A stretch of 64,000 nucleotides of DNA from positions 2,968,501 to 3,032,500 of the forward strand of contig NC_051107.1 in the NCBI RefSeq assembly GCF_901709675.1, written 5' to 3'. A program made the position numbers and the translations under genes. Positions 1 to 57,697 of the stretch are shown piece by piece. Every line of letters begins with the position of its first letter. The stretch's first letter is position 1. The notes beneath the pieces are model-generated. The model was given only the letters and a program-made list of their open reading frames with translations, was not told where the DNA came from and ran no database searches. This stretch comes from Syngnathus acus. Lineage: Eukaryota; Chordata; Actinopteri; Syngnathiformes; Syngnathidae.

Positions 1-142
1 AATAAATCCACTTTACAATTGATGATTTGTAAATGATTGTTAACCTTGTCCAATGACTGAATCTTTCTTTATTCGATTAAAATCTTTATTAAATGTTCTC
101 ACTGACATGATTTCACTGGACATTTTTACCGAGCTAAACAAA

Positions 143-143
<1 letters not shown>

Positions 144-227
<84 letters not shown>
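144..227. repeat. (CT)n microsatellite
   Basis: About 84 bp of nearly pure CT dinucleotide repeat with a single CG interruption near 155. The alternating Ser-Leu (plus) and Arg-Glu (minus) translations are repeat artefacts, not protein genes. Confidence 0.97.
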
Positions 228-231
<4 letters not shown>

Positions 232-3200
232 ATTAACCACATGGTGGCAGCAAATATTCACTCCAGCTTTCCTCCAAAAGGTTCATGGCAATTCCGTTGG
301 GTTGTAATTTAGGGAATTATGCCAATAAATACAACAACAAACTGTATATTTGGAAAAAAAATCGTCCAGAATTCAGCAGAATCACTTTCAACCCAAAAGA
401 ATTTCAAATATCCAACTTAGCTCAGACCATTCTAAGACTTAGCTTGTATACCATTAATATCAATGAGGAGCGGTTGGAATGCAATTTATAGTTCTGCATT
501 TTCTCTCCGACTCAGCACAACTTGCTGCTAATTTAATCTAGCTCAGTCTAGCGGCCACTCCATCTTGATACGAGCCCCCACTCACCCTTCCCAGGCAGCC
601 CACCTCCATCTTATCATCCGGAGAACGTGACAATGATCCGCCGGGGTTGACGTGGAGATGGACAAATGAACAAAAGATAATATTTTTAGTGATAGGAATC
701 CAATAGATGATGTAATAATCCTAAAGTTCTGGTCAAGTTTAATTTGCCACTTCAGAAGCTCACTTATATTCCCAGCGGCAATCTAGCGAGGCCTGCTCTC
801 TGATTCCAATCATGACATTTCAAAACAGTCCTCGCAATTTTTCCTTCGCCCTTTTATAGGAAACCGACGACCGTGGAGATTAGTGAGTCAACCAGCCATC
901 ATGCTGTCAATTGGTATTTATTATTCATAGAGCCATGGTAACAGGAAAAGCTGTGGTCCTCGTGAGGCCCGGCTTCTCGCCGGAACCTCATTAGGCCCGA
1001 CGCATAATGATTACAGCTAGACAACCGATTCATTTGGTGGCGTGGGTCTTCGAGTCCGTCTCGCCATTGGTCAACAACCATTGTATTTTTTATTTGTCCT
1101 ATTAAAACTGAATCCTAGCTGAAACTCTTTCCAAACTGTGTCTTGCGTAACACCAGAAGCATATGTGCTTGCAAAAATGTAATTTTAGCAGTTCGGAATC
1201 GGATATTGTTCAATCGTATTCTTCATATGTAGTCGGTGGTTGGAAGGAAGTGTGGGATGACTTCCTCCGCGATGTCTTGAAACTTGTGGGTGTAGCATAA
1301 CGCCTTGATTTCACTTCTCCCGCTCCAAATATGAAGAACTCAATCATATCAATACCGAAATAAACATTTTGTTTAGTTTGTGTGCTCACTGACGTGGCTG
1401 TTTTTGAGCCAAATGGCCGAACAAGCTCACAGGAGATTCATATTTCCTGTTCTGTTACTTCCTCCGAATGCATTTGAAAGGACGGTCCCCAAATGGTTTC
1501 GGCGTGAGCCAATTAACTTGTCGAGATCTTCCAGCGGAGGCTGCAGACGGCGTCAGGAGAGAGAATTAAGTTCCTCCTCCTGTGGCCCCGGCATGCTATG
1601 CTTGCTAATGACTTTGAATCAAATCAGGATGTGAAATTACATTTGGCAGATTGATCTTTCATCAAAATGGATGACAGACGACAGTATTAGTAAACACACC
1701 GATGAGATTTATTCTGTTGTGATTTTACATTCCACAGTTGAACATTTTCTCTCTTTTTTTCTCTTTTTTTTTTTTTTTTTTGCCCAAATCTTATTTTTAT
1801 GTTCACTCAACAGACACGTTACTGATGTTAAAGATTGATAGATCATGTTTGATTCAGTCCAGAATGGGAGTTGCAGTATCACTGTCCAAAAAAATAAAAT
1901 TCAGGGCCTTCTATTGCGTAACAAACTGACTATGTGCTTCTCAAAAATGACTCAATCACTTCGAAATGTGTGTGAAGATTTTATCTTTGGCAAGGTCTGC
2001 ATTTGACCCGTTTTGATTTACGTACGATTTGCCGGCACAAGTGACATAAATGTAAATTACGATGCATTCGTAAGGCCCTTAAATTTGTGCTTTATTGTAT
2101 TTTTTCTTGTACCATTATTTATGTATGTATTTATTTTTTTATCTATTGACATTGACTGCCATCCCCTTTTCACCGTCGATGAAAATTTGAAACGGCCTGA
2201 GCCCTTGATGTCCGACTCGGGGTTAAAGTAATTTCATGCTCAGTTGCCTCAGGCGCAGATCCAAGAAATCACCCCCCCCATCCCGAATGAAAGTTGAGAA
2301 TATTCCAACATAGCGATTTATATGAAATTCCATCGTAACTGAACCATATTGACTTGTTTTAATCGGTGTGGCCAAATATGATCAATATTGACAATAAGGA
2401 AGTTCATGTCTTGGCTAATGCGATCATTTTCTCACCGGTTTTTCGTGGCACACTAATCAGGGTTGCTTTTGTCGGTAAAATTTTTACGACTGATTGTAAT
2501 GACGTTGAAAGAGAACAGCAAGAAAAAAACATTTTTGCCCTTTTAAAACGTGCTAAATAATGCTAACCGCTAAACAGGGCTTCGTGAAAATGTGACCCTT
2601 GTTATCCGATGAAGTTGAAAGGGGAATGTGTGTTTTTGTTTTTTTTAACAGTCTCAAAAATACCTCAAAAATGGACAGGCACACCTTTTGTACAATGTCC
2701 TTGTGTGTTATACCAAATGACTTCACCAAAATGCTAATGTTAAAATGCTAACCGCGTACGCATGGTTCCAAATATTTTCGAGGGCCTTTGTGTTTTTTAA
2801 TTGCTTTTTTTTTGTGCTTTTCATATTCCCACTTTTCCCACCAGGTTTTAAAATTAAATTTCCCCACCATTCCACTCAACATTTTAGTCGTGGCGTGAAT
2901 CAGTTAAACAGGATACTGCATCTCTCCATCATCCAAACACCATTTTGTCTTTATGATCATTTTGACACCACTCCCTCCCCAATCACACACACACAAACAC
3001 ACTTCATACGTACATTTACTTCTAATGACTAGAATGGGAACAAAACTCACATTTTCTCAGTTTGTTCACGGCTTTGTTAAAAAGGAAATCGATGTAAAAA
3101 ATGGTAGCTATCGTCGTATGCACCTAAAGGGGGATGATGGAATGACACGTCCTGGTTGTCACCTGGCATATTCTGTACAGTATGATACAACGGCGTAGGT

Positions 3201-3246
3201 CCATAAATCCCAAGGTAACTTCGGCAGTTTGAGTACCACTCGTTTG
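228..3246. other. Non-coding, downstream of tmem178b
   Basis: AT-rich sequence with no splice-flanked conserved coding segment. It may include distal tmem178b 3' UTR if a far poly(A) site is used. It has short T-runs near 1745-1790, a short AC-rich stretch near 2986-3003, and nothing else I can identify. Confidence 0.5.
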
Positions 3247-3252
3247 TTTATT
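3247..3252 (-). terminator. Candidate tmem178b poly(A) signal
   Basis: The plus strand reads TTTATT, so the minus strand has AATAAA about 365 nt after the tmem178b stop. Other TTTATT copies lie further downstream (for example 2130-2135), so the real 3' end is uncertain. Confidence 0.3.
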
Positions 3253-3616
3253 CCATCAGGTCCCAAAAGATCCCAAAAGGCCAAACCCAGAAGAAACGTC
3301 CAAGTCATCGCTTTGTTTGAATTTTGGGGAATTGGATTCCCTCCATAGTCACAGTTCAGGGAACTTCTTCTTTAAGTCCTTTTCAGACGCGGTAGCAGCT
3401 CCACAACAATTAAACACGCACAACTTGGTATTTTGTGATAATATTTCTGTCATTTTTTTTCATCTCGATTTTTTTTCAGTATGGCAGATCTTCAAACACC
3501 CATTTTTTAAACACAGAAATAAAAAACCCAAAACAAACAGTAACCAGGAGAGAGCGGCGATCAGTCGATGGATGGACAAATGGTTATTTTTTCTGCGTCG
3601 GGGGGGGGGGAAGCGT

Positions 3617-40849
<37,233 letters not shown>

Positions 40850-40905
40850 CCGGAAGTAAAAGCTACCATCCAATCACTGCTCAGAACCAGACGGAATACG
40901 GAAGT
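40850..40905 (+). promoter_or_regulatory. mrps33 promoter: ETS sites and CCAAT box
   Basis: CCGGAAGT at 40850-40857, CCAAT at 40870-40874 and CGGAAGT at 40899-40905 lie just upstream of the inferred noncoding first exon. Paired ETS sites without a TATA box are typical of nuclear genes for mitochondrial proteins. This is motif-based inference. Confidence 0.6.
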
Positions 40906-41056
40906 GTCGCTCGTCTGGTGAAGGTTACACACAATTGCAGCATATTTTTGGCCTGTTTGCTGCATAAAATGACATTTCTAGGTTTCTTATGATGCTTTAT
41001 TTGCGGCTACAAGCCTAAATCGCTGTTGTTTTTTTCAACACAGCCTTGAGATTAAG
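40906..41056 (+). other. mrps33: mrps33 noncoding exon 1 (5' UTR), start approximate
   Basis: The donor ATTAAG/GTAAGA at 41056/41057 lies between the ETS-bearing promoter and the acceptor at 41297. The transcription start is estimated only from the promoter motifs. The intervening intron would be 41057-41297. Confidence 0.55.
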
Positions 41057-41299
41057 GTAAGAATGACGATAAACTTCATTTTGCGTGTGCATATGACCAT
41101 CTCGCCATTGTTTTCATCCAGGACGTATCAAATGAAAAAAATAAATTAAGATAATAGTATCGGCACATTGCATAATAATTTTATTAAATGCGCAATGCAA
41201 TTAAAATGTATTGTCATTATTATTGTTATTTTATTATCATCTTTTATGAATCTCATAAAATACATAACATTTCCTTTTCCTCCTCCTTACTAAGCAGCT

Positions 41300-41720
41300 A
41301 TGGCCACCATGTCCAACTATGCACTGCGCATGGCCAGACTGAGCGCTCAAATCTTCGGGAATGTCGTACGTACGACGGACTCCAAGTCCATGAAGGTGGT
41401 GCGCCTTTTCCAGGAACCTCCCATGGCCAAGCAGAAGGAGGTGTCCGACTGGTACCCGCAGCACAAGATCTACTATTCCATGACCCAGAAGCTCAGGTTC
41501 ATGGGACTTTTCAGGTAACCTTTGACACGTGCCAGGAGCTAAGTTTTTTTTAATGAGTTTGTACACCCTGGACTGTCTTTAATTGTTTAATTGTTCTTTA
41601 ATATTTGTTCACAGGGATGAGCATGAGGATTTCAAGGAGGAGATGCGTCGCTTGAGGAAGCTGAGAGGAAAAGGCCCGCCAAAGAAAGGAGAAGGGAAGA
41701 GAGCAACCAAGAAGAAGTGA
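41300..41720 (+). CDS. mrps33: Mitochondrial small-subunit ribosomal protein mS33
   Basis: Two coding segments, 41300-41514 and 41615-41720, join (TTTTCAG/GTAACC donor, TTCACAG acceptor) into a 106-aa protein, the length I recall for human MRPS33. The product starts [20 protein letters not shown], contains [20 protein letters not shown] and ends in a very basic lysine-rich tail ([12 protein letters not shown] then TKKK). It is a structural component of the small subunit of the mitochondrial ribosome, encoded in the nucleus and imported. The ATG at 41300 follows the acceptor by two bases and sits in a GCT-ATG-G context; a second in-frame ATG is codon 4. It lies upstream of braf on the same strand, as in human. 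Confidence 0.96.
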
Positions 41721-42087
41721 GCTGTATCACTTCAAAACTGGGACAATTGAGAGACTTTAACGATCAAAACATTCTTTACAATGTTCACAACGTGAACGAT
41801 GCTTACAGGATGTGTTAAAAATTCAGGATTATGTTTGTGTCATTTAAATTTGATGTATGAAAAGATTTTTGTTGACTGCAGATGCAATGTTGCTCACTGT
41901 TGAAAGTATTAAAGAGAGACAAAAAAAAATACTATTCCATCCGTCCATTTTTTTCAGTCCTTATTCTCTGTATTGGTAATGTGTGTCTTGTTTGTGTGTA
42001 CGCTTGTGTTAAAAGTGTATGTACAGTTTATCGTATTTTTTTTTGTAAAAAAGAAATGACCGGAGGGGAAAAAAATCAGTAAACAAT

Positions 42088-42093
42088 AATAAA
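42088..42093 (+). terminator. mrps33 poly(A) signal (distal); ATTAAA alternative upstream
   Basis: AATAAA lies about 370 nt after the mrps33 stop and is followed by a GT-rich stretch (TTTGTGGATGTTGCGCGTGTGTG). A variant ATTAAA at 41908-41913 could serve as a proximal site. The distal signal is only about 160 bp before the braf ATG. Confidence 0.65.
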
Positions 42094-42250
42094 CAGATAT
42101 TGCATTTCTTTGTGGATGTTGCGCGTGTGTGCCTGTTTCGTGCGTAATGCTTTGCAGCCTGCTCAAGTTTGTTTTTGTCGCCCCCTAGATCCGCAGCGAC
42201 GCCACTGCGCTTGTCTCTCTTATTTTCCACTCACTTTCTCACACTTTAAA

Positions 42251-49371
<7,121 letters not shown>

Positions 49372-49999
49372 TAGTCTTAAACGAATGTGCCGTTTTCTTC
49401 CTCTACAAATGATGAGATTCCTTCCAGCTTCAAAGCTGTCCGTTGGGCAACCAGCCAAAGCGACAGCAAATTGAATAGGGGGGCAAAAAAAAAAAAATCC
49501 AATTTAAGAAAAATACACCACAAAAAATCACAAATGGAAAAGAAAACCAAGCACGAATATATCCGTACCAAAACCATTTGGAGGCGGGGCAAACTTCCCA
49601 GGTGGACTAGCCCGCCTAAGAAAATGGCGACGGGATGCGACACGGCGAGGAAAAGGCCGAGCGGCTCCGGCTGCACTTTGGAAGGCGGCCTGCAGGGGGC
49701 GGCCCTCTGCCGGGCTCGCTGAGATGAGCTGAGAAGCGGGAGGACTTCTTCCCCAACCGTGACTTGAAAGCAACTTTTTCTATATATAGCTCAAAGTTTG
49801 TCATGCTACGACTTTAACTAGCGCTAGCTAGAGGTTTGGGTTTTTTGGAGAAAACTTTCCGTCTAGCAGCAAGCTTGTTGCTTTTTGCCTTCGCCCTATT
49901 CCTGACCTTACCCTTGTCCAAAAAAAAAAAAAATGAAGACTGTTTTGGCAGGTACAAAGGCACCGTTTAATGAGACGTTAGCAACCAAAATTAGCTTTT

Positions 50000-50425
50000 T
50001 TTTTGCCGAGTTTTTGTGGGTGATAGAAGCTCTTTATTTTGCCATATGGATTTTTTGGGACGATAGAAACGATAATACATCTATTGACAATAGAAACAAC
50101 AAGACGTATTTGACAGTTGACATGACCAAAAAAAATTAAATAAAAGCAACAAATTTTGGCGATAGAAGCATGAATTTCAATATTTTTATTCGTAAAAAGA
50201 TTTTGGACAACAACATTTTTTTTTTGCGATAGGACAGTAGAAGACTTTTTTTGCCTTAGAAACAACAAAACTTTTTTGGTCCAACAAAAGCGACGTTTTG
50301 GGTGAGGCAATGAAAGCTACACAACCTTTCTTGGCCATAAAAGCAACACCTCTTTTTGGTGATAGAAGCAACAAAAAAAAATTGGTGCCCATGGAATGAC
50401 TACTTTTTTTGTGGGTGGGGCAGGT
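50000..50425. repeat. Diverged tandem repeat in braf 3' UTR
   Basis: Several imperfect units built on GATAGAAGCAACAAAA followed by a T-run and GG (for example near 50022, 50160, 50229, 50262, 50336 and 50362). Spacing varies, so the array is old or slippage-prone. Confidence 0.6.
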
Positions 50426-52121
50426 GATAGAAGTGGGATCTACATTCCATTTTTAAAGCACTGAACAGTTTACGTGGAAGTTGTGTGAGTATCTTAAGAT
50501 TTTGGGAAGAGGTTTTTTTTTGGGTGGGGGGGTACTGAAGTCGAGGAGCACATTTTGTGCATGTCATTGTTTCTGTTCCCTTTTTTTGGTGCGTTACGTG
50601 GCTTTAATATTGCACTCTGGTCCGGATCCCATTTCTTAAAGCAGCCTGACTAAACGGGTTGCGGTGTCACTCAATGAAACGCTCAGATGAATCGAATGAG
50701 TTCATTCCAGAATGTGCAGTTTTGTTGATTTTATTTTTTCTGTACAGACCAGCAGTATTTATTTGTTGTTTATGTTTTACAAGCTATTTTTTGGAATTAT
50801 TTTTGACGCTTTCTTGCCAAGTCTGTGACTTCTAGACGTTTGCACTTTGTAGAAATGATTTGAAGCAAATGAGCGACTTGCCTTTTTTTGTGTTATTATT
50901 GACATTATTATTATTTTTGTCCCAATTTGGCAAAGCACACGGTATCCGAAGTCGGTGGCCTCACGAGTTTGGCATCTGCAGGACCCGATGCTAAGATTTT
51001 GCCGTCAGCCTGCTTTTTTTTTTGTTCGTAATATGTATCCACTCCCAAAATGAAGAGAGCTGAGCTCACCATTTTAGTTGTTTTGGGATTTGAAGCATAG
51101 AGTTGCCACTGGCAGCTCCTTTTACAATAGTTATTTATGTCTGATATAGTCGTCCATGTTTTACGTTAACTTTGGAAGTGACGGAGGGGTGACAAACCAA
51201 ACTGCACAGCTCTGTTGAAAAGTGTTATTGCCAAACGTTTCAATTATTCTGATTATTTGTATTTGTAACGTTTCAATTATGATCTTTGTGCTGGTTTTGG
51301 GGATTTGTTAAAACGGAAATACACGCTATAAATTTTAAGTGCAAGAAACGAAAATGATTTTACATTTATTAAAGAGGAAAAAATGGAACCATTTGACTTG
51401 GCTTCAAATGAAAAGCATGTATTACTAAATTCTGTATTATTATTGTTTCTTTTTAAATGCACAAAACAACAAAATCAGAAGGTACATGCTTTTTATTTTG
51501 ACGCTTTGTCACTTGTTACCAATCTCTTTAAGCATTATAAAAGTGTCAACTACATTTCCATTATTGTTTCATGACTGCAATTCTACTATGATGGCTTGAC
51601 TTTTGTATTATTTTTCTTTTAATCCCATTTCAAAAGCATTGACTGAAAAGTGGGCTTCTGTGTCATCTTTTTCTGTCATTCCCTCCCGTCCCCATCACTT
51701 AAATCTACTCCATAAAGTCACACTATAATGTTAATTTAGGGATAAGAGCGCCTATAAATTGCCTAAAAGTGACCTCCATTGTCTAAGTTGGTGTACTTTT
51801 TTTTTAATGTTCCTCTTTTGTCTTTGCTGCCTGCACCTTTAAAAAAACACCGCCTAATTCTGTCCAGCAGAACTATCATGTCTTTAAAACTGTTTGCTTG
51901 TTTTGTTCATTCCCCTCTTCTCCATCTGTAAATAATGTACAAAGAAAATCTTGTCAATTTGCTAGGAAAGCATGGAGAGATCTACACATGTAACAAACTT
52001 TAAAATGTCCAAAGACATTTTCAAAAATGGTTGCGTGTACAAGAAAAAAAACAACTATTTAAGGCTGTATCATAAGGAGAAAGAGCTTAATGTATTTGTT
52101 GTGAATATGAGAAACTGATAT

Positions 52122-52127
52122 ATTAAA
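52122..52127 (+). terminator. braf distal poly(A) signal
   Basis: ATTAAA followed within 25 nt by a strongly GT-rich stretch (GTGGCGTGGTTGTTGTGCTG) typical of a downstream element. Confidence 0.65.
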
Positions 52128-52150
52128 GAAGTGCATGAAAATCAAGTGGC

Positions 52151-55100
52151 GTGGTTGTTGTGCTGCTTTTTGTCCACACGAGGGCAGCATTGGACTTACC
52201 AGCTACAACAGTAAAGTGACAAACAGCAGACGGACAGCAGCAAGTCGTCCAAAATTTCTTAATAAGCAAAGGAAAGGAGTCTGATAAGTATTGAAAAGTC
52301 TTTATTTGCAAAGTGACTGGCTGCTCTTTGCACTTTTTACACCAACGTGTCATTTTGGCGTCTGTGCTGATTGGCGTCAGTCTAAGACGACTGCAGAATT
52401 TGCTTTTTTTTTTCTTTCTTACTTGCATGGTGAGGAATAAATGCGGGCGGAAAGTATTTGGTCTCTCATGAATCTCCCCCCCCCACCCCCCAATTATTCT
52501 AATTTTCATAATTATTATTCCATCCAGTAACTGGACTGCAGCGCCATTTTGGAGGTGATCCTTTGTGTGTACGTATTTTCTCAATTAAACTTTAGCAATT
52601 AAGCAAATTTCTTTGCATGTTAATAATCAAATTTATTTTTGCAGGTTTGCACTTTAAAAATGTATAGTCTAGTGACCGACTTTGTGTGTTGCGATACAAA
52701 TTCATAATTAAACCGTATGAGTCGAGTACACAGTACAGTATTAGGTTTTGGGCATCTTGAATCACGTGACCCAGCAACCGAGATTATGGACAAAACTGAA
52801 GTAGGGTAAAGACGTTTGAAATTCCCTTTCAGCAGTGTCTAGTGCTGAATTTTGCCGAAGTACTTCATCTTATCTATGTGCAGAAAATGCTCACATGTTC
52901 TTCCTGCTCTTATCCACCAGGGGGCGCTGAGGGACCTCCGTGCAACGTTGGCCCGACTCCTGACATCCTATCATCACAATTAGGTTTGTGACAATCAGCC
53001 TTGTTGTCGCGTGACGTTATCTGTGCCTTCCGGCAGTCTTTCCGCTGTGCCTGAAATATGATAATGGACAACTACTGAACATATTTATTGCTGGCTGTAA
53101 AAATCCCTCATCACCTTGTCTCCCTTTTATCACCATAATGTAGATATCTGTGTTTTGGTAATAGCTCTAAGGTAATCCTCCCACACATGGTCAGAAGCAA
53201 CTGTCAGGAGAGGAAAAAACAAAGAATAGCGTTTTTTGCTCAGGCAGCTTACTTGGACGCCCAACCAGTCGGCGGGCCTGTTTTTCGCTCCAAGTGTGAA
53301 GGACAGCAGGGAGCAACAACTCACTCACTGGAGAGATAAAACGGTTTTGTGCAGTTTAGAATTCTTGTGGCTGCTTTATTTGCGACTTGCATCGGTTGAC
53401 CTTTGTTGAAATTATGTTTGTAAATGCAGTCGCACAATAAGTGCAGTTCTTAGGAAGAGTTACCATGGTAACCAAGTTAAGATATTGCATAGATACGAAT
53501 TGTATGATGAAATTGGATTTTTTTCCATTTATGGTCATATTTATTTGTAATTTGTTTTTAAAATATGATTTGGTACTAGGGCAGTGTCTGCTGTAAGTTC
53601 AATGAACACGTTGCTTCTATTTCTATTTCATCCGCCGATGTCGCCAATTATCCGTCACATCAGTCCTTCGGTGTCAGATTCTCGCCTGCCCAGCATCTCG
53701 GGGCTGTCTCATCTTTATGAGATGTTTGTCACTAGCTCTGAGTCTATTTAGGTCCTCCGCTTCTGTTCCATCTCCTTGTAGTTGACATTTGTTCTTTGCC
53801 TGTCAATTTCAACTTTCTCTTATTTAAAATCAAAAGAAATGTCAGTACTCTGCTTGCAGTTTTCATTTGTTTGGAGGTGTCAACGCCCCATAACATGACC
53901 GAATATTTGAAACAGTCTCAAAAATACTGTTTGGATGTTATTGAAGATAAAGTAAACTTTTCAAAACTCATCATTTTGCATTTCCACTTGTGATTACCCG
54001 CCTACTCTTCATGCACCAGCCAGATCATCTGTCGTGTCCTCATCAAATATTCCACTCACCATGTGCGCTTTGCAACCCCTGGCCCTGCGGTGGTTGCCTC
54101 TCCTGAGTGATTAATTGTCTTCCCGGGCTTCTCCCAAAGCGCTCCAACTCTTCCATCTAACGATACTTGCCCGCCCCTACTGACAATGTGATGAGAGGTG
54201 AGTTCCGCAGTGACTTTGGAAATCAGATTTCATATAATGAATTGGTAGAGGCGGCATACTCATTTTGTACTTGAGTAGAAAGACTCCTGTAAAAGTTTTT
54301 AAAAAAAGCTCCACTTGTGGTATATTTGCCGCAAGGAACTTTATTGACCTTCATTTAGTCTCATAGAATTAATTTGCTGCCCTCTTGTGGCATTTACAGG
54401 CATTTACATTTTTTTCGTGGCCACTAACTAACTACTTTTGAAGCAGTGTTCAGTCTACTATATTTCATGATTACGGTCAATTAATTTTTGCATTTCCACG
54501 TCGCTGATGCTGGATTTGAACCAAAAGAGGTGTTATTTATTACAGGCCCGTCAAGGCGGTATGTGCAGTTTATTTCTCATTCACCCCCCCCCCCTAAAAA
54601 AAAAGTGAGTGAAAAATAACCCGTCATACAGCCGAGACGGGAAATCCCCAGCTGAGTCATTTGCAACTATGGCTGAAGGGTCCACAGTTACAGCATTTGA
54701 CCCAAGGTGGGACTAATGGTGCGTTTGGCAAGAAGAAAAAAAAAGATGAAGTTTGGATACATTTGTGCTGCTCGCACAGCATTTAAATCAGTTTGTAATA
54801 GGAAGGGGGAAAAAAATCCCAGGCTGTCAGAAAGTAATTTTAAAAGTTTCTAAATTGCTTTTACAGACTACAATATTGCTTTGATGTAAAAATGAACGCC
54901 TAAGATTTTTTTCTTACTTAAAAGCAACAATCCAGAGAATAAAAACGGACCCCCAACTCCTTTTCGGGGAATGCGACATAGCTGGAGACCAAAGTGAAGA
55001 AACGCGAGCGCAGCCAGCACTTAGCTTAATGGCTGTGCTGCAAGCTAAATAACGATCCATTTTGTTCAATTATCTTTTCTGTTGGAGTGACGCTGTGAAA

Positions 55101-56330
55101 ACAAAACACAGACAAGATTGCTGCCTTAATTGAGGGAAGGAAATGGAGCTGGGAAAGAAAACCTTTGAGGGGGAAAAGGCATTGGTGGATATAACATAGG
55201 TGCGGTTTAGATGTTTCTTTTATGAACCATTTTTCTGTCTCCATGTTTTCTATTTCTCCACTAGATTTATACGCAGAAAAATAAAGATTGTGAGTCAGGG
55301 TTTAATGCACACATCAACCCAAACTAAACGTTTTGCTAAGCTTCACTTCACCCAAATCCCAAAGTAAATCCTTGTTTTCATGTTCCGCAAAGCCCATGTC
55401 AGTCCTCCCATCGCTTGTCACAACAAACAGAGCGTTAAATGACAACCAAACACCATTTCAATGTGTTCGGATCTTCTTTGTAGCAGTAAATCAAATAGTT
55501 CCCGGCCTCCGAGGGTATTCCATGCTTTGTCCACGTTGGTTCTTGGCAGCCGACGCTCTAATTCGTAATCACGGTGTCCACGAATGGCACCGGCAGACAG
55601 AAAACGCACTCATAGTAGAACTGATGTGGCTATTTATCTCTGTTATCTCATTCAAACAACACATCCACACCATTAGGAGAGAATGTTAAAGCAGTGGCAA
55701 TTTGTTTTTGCCTCTTTGAAGCTTTCATTCCGTTAGGCTTCACACACTGAGTTTCAGTGTGTTTGCATCGATCATAGCATGAAAACATTAGATTTTTGTG
55801 ATTACTCCTGACAAAATTGATAATTTTATTCTCAAATAGTACCAGAATGTGCAACAAAGATGCTTTATTCACTGAGTGTATTTGCTGGGGAAGACAATAC
55901 AGGACACAATCTGTCTTCTAATGCTATCATCATGGCGTTGCTTCACACAATTAGCTTCAAACATAAACAGCTTCCATTACTATTAAAGGACAAATTAAAT
56001 AAATTGTTGTCCAAAATAAATAATAAAAATAAATAAATAAATTGTAATAAGTTGTCCAAAAAACTATTTTTATATTAGGTTTTAAACATCTTAAGAAGAG
56101 GAAACAACCCCATCTAGTGGCCAAAGTGAGACAGTTCACTGGGTGGCGTAGACATATCAAGAAAAATAATGCAAATAAAGACAAACCTGCAAGGTACAAA
56201 ATATTTATATTTATAATATGGTATGTTGAAACCAGCGACAGCCCTTAGCAATCAACATTCCATGTGACTAGGAAATATTAAATTTGCTACCGAATCCCGA
56301 CAGGCATGAAGGAAGCAGTACGGACATGAC
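52151..56330. other. Intergenic region after braf
   Basis: No coding exon was recognised. It holds two CTCF-like cores (52914-52929 and, minus strand, 54376-54390) and a third near 56108-56122, C- and A-runs, and otherwise nothing identifiable. An NDUFB2 gene, which I recall as the human neighbour, was not found. Confidence 0.6.
52914..52929. promoter_or_regulatory. Strong CTCF-like core motif
   Basis: CCACCAGGGGGCGCTG matches the vertebrate CTCF core essentially perfectly. It lies about 0.8 kb past the braf 3' end, a plausible boundary position. Confidence 0.55.
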
Positions 56331-56345
56331 ACCGGAAATGACGTA
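56331..56345 (+). promoter_or_regulatory. ETS/CRE-like promoter element
   Basis: ACCGGAAATGACGTA combines an ETS site with a CRE-like TGACGTA, an arrangement common in housekeeping promoters. It lies about 230 bp before a good donor site. Confidence 0.45.
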
Positions 56346-56459
56346 TTTCTTCTACATACCGCATTGTATTTTTATTCATGACTAAGTAAGTTATTTTGGC
56401 ATCTAGTATTTTATTTGACGATTTTATTTTATTTCATCGTGTTTGTTTTATTCATATAA

Positions 56460-56573
56460 TTACTTTTAATCCGCAATTAGCAGTGAATGCTACGTTGGTT
56501 CGCTCGTGCTGCGCAGGTGTGTGTAATCAATTACCCGGCTGTCGCCATTGTTAACAGCGTTAAAACGCAAGAG
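56460..56573 (+). other. Putative noncoding first exon of an unidentified gene
   Basis: Moderately CpG-bearing sequence ending GCAAGAG/GTAAGAAC, downstream of an ETS/CRE-like element. It includes CTGTCGCCATTGTTAACAGC. No ATG-initiated coding sequence crosses the donor. The 5' limit is a guess and the gene is not identified. Confidence 0.35.
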
Positions 56574-57697
56574 GTAAGAACGATGTGTAATAAGTTAGTG
56601 ACTACCAACAGTCGTAATAATACGGTGAATGTAATGATACACAACTTTATTAAATGATACTATAAAGTATTGTAGTACTAATATTGGTAGTATTGTAGTA
56701 ATTGTACTCGTTAGCGCTTAGCTCAGCGCTAATTTAGCATTCGGGCCAACACGACGTAGCTTTAGCCTAGCCTACCATACTTCACGATTTTTTTTATAAA
56801 CCGCTTTACAAATGTATGGAAATGGTTTGTACTGTTAGAACTGTTTATTGACTTGCCCCTAAATATAGAAAACTCAAAAGGAATGTCTCGTGAAAAAATG
56901 TGTTTATCTCGTCTATTTGAAAATATGATGTGCAATGTTGCCTCATTTTCAATTGGTTGATTTTCACACCGTATTTTGGTGTCTTTGACCGCCCAAAAGT
57001 GTTGGAATATTTATATTGCCATATTGTGGCCGAGTTTGAGAGGTTTAGAGAAGGAATATTAATCCTAATATCACATTATTATGTTGTTGTATCCTTGTTG
57101 TTTTATGTTTTAATTACAGCAATATACTTTCATAAAGTCCTTTCTTTTTTACTTCCTTCATCGGATTGTGCATCAGTAATGAAAATTTGCTTGTGAAAAC
57201 ATTCTCGATTGTTAGTTAAGAGACCTTGAGGTACATTTGGGCCCTATTTTATCTCTGTGTTGATGCCACTGCAGTGGGGGACATCAGCACTGGCATTGAT
57301 ATATCGTTTGGTCCTCTTCCATTAAAGCAACCCTGACAGGTAAATTCCCAGGAGGAGGTGTTCAATTAAGAAGCCAAGGGGAGAGGGACTGTCTCTTGAC
57401 GTTCTCAATAGTTTCGACTGTTTTCCGGTGGCACATCGTCGTACTCGCAGGCACTATTGCTGCTCATTGATGTATGTTAAGGTGACATTTCAAATCTAAA
57501 TTCTTTCTGTGAATTTGTCTTATTTATTCCCTAGTCTATTGGAGTGGCTGCCTATTGAAGATGCAATGGGGATGACCTACACTCACGACACATTGAAACG
57601 GTCCAATATACTCACTACATTTATTTCATAACTTATTCCCCAAAAATTATAGTTTAAAATGTTTTTCTTTGCAAGTAAATGTTTTCTCTCTTTCTAG

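Noticed and set aside
40-307. Repetitive Ser-Leu and Arg-Glu reading frames
   Set aside because: They are translations of the CT microsatellite and have no start context or splice support.
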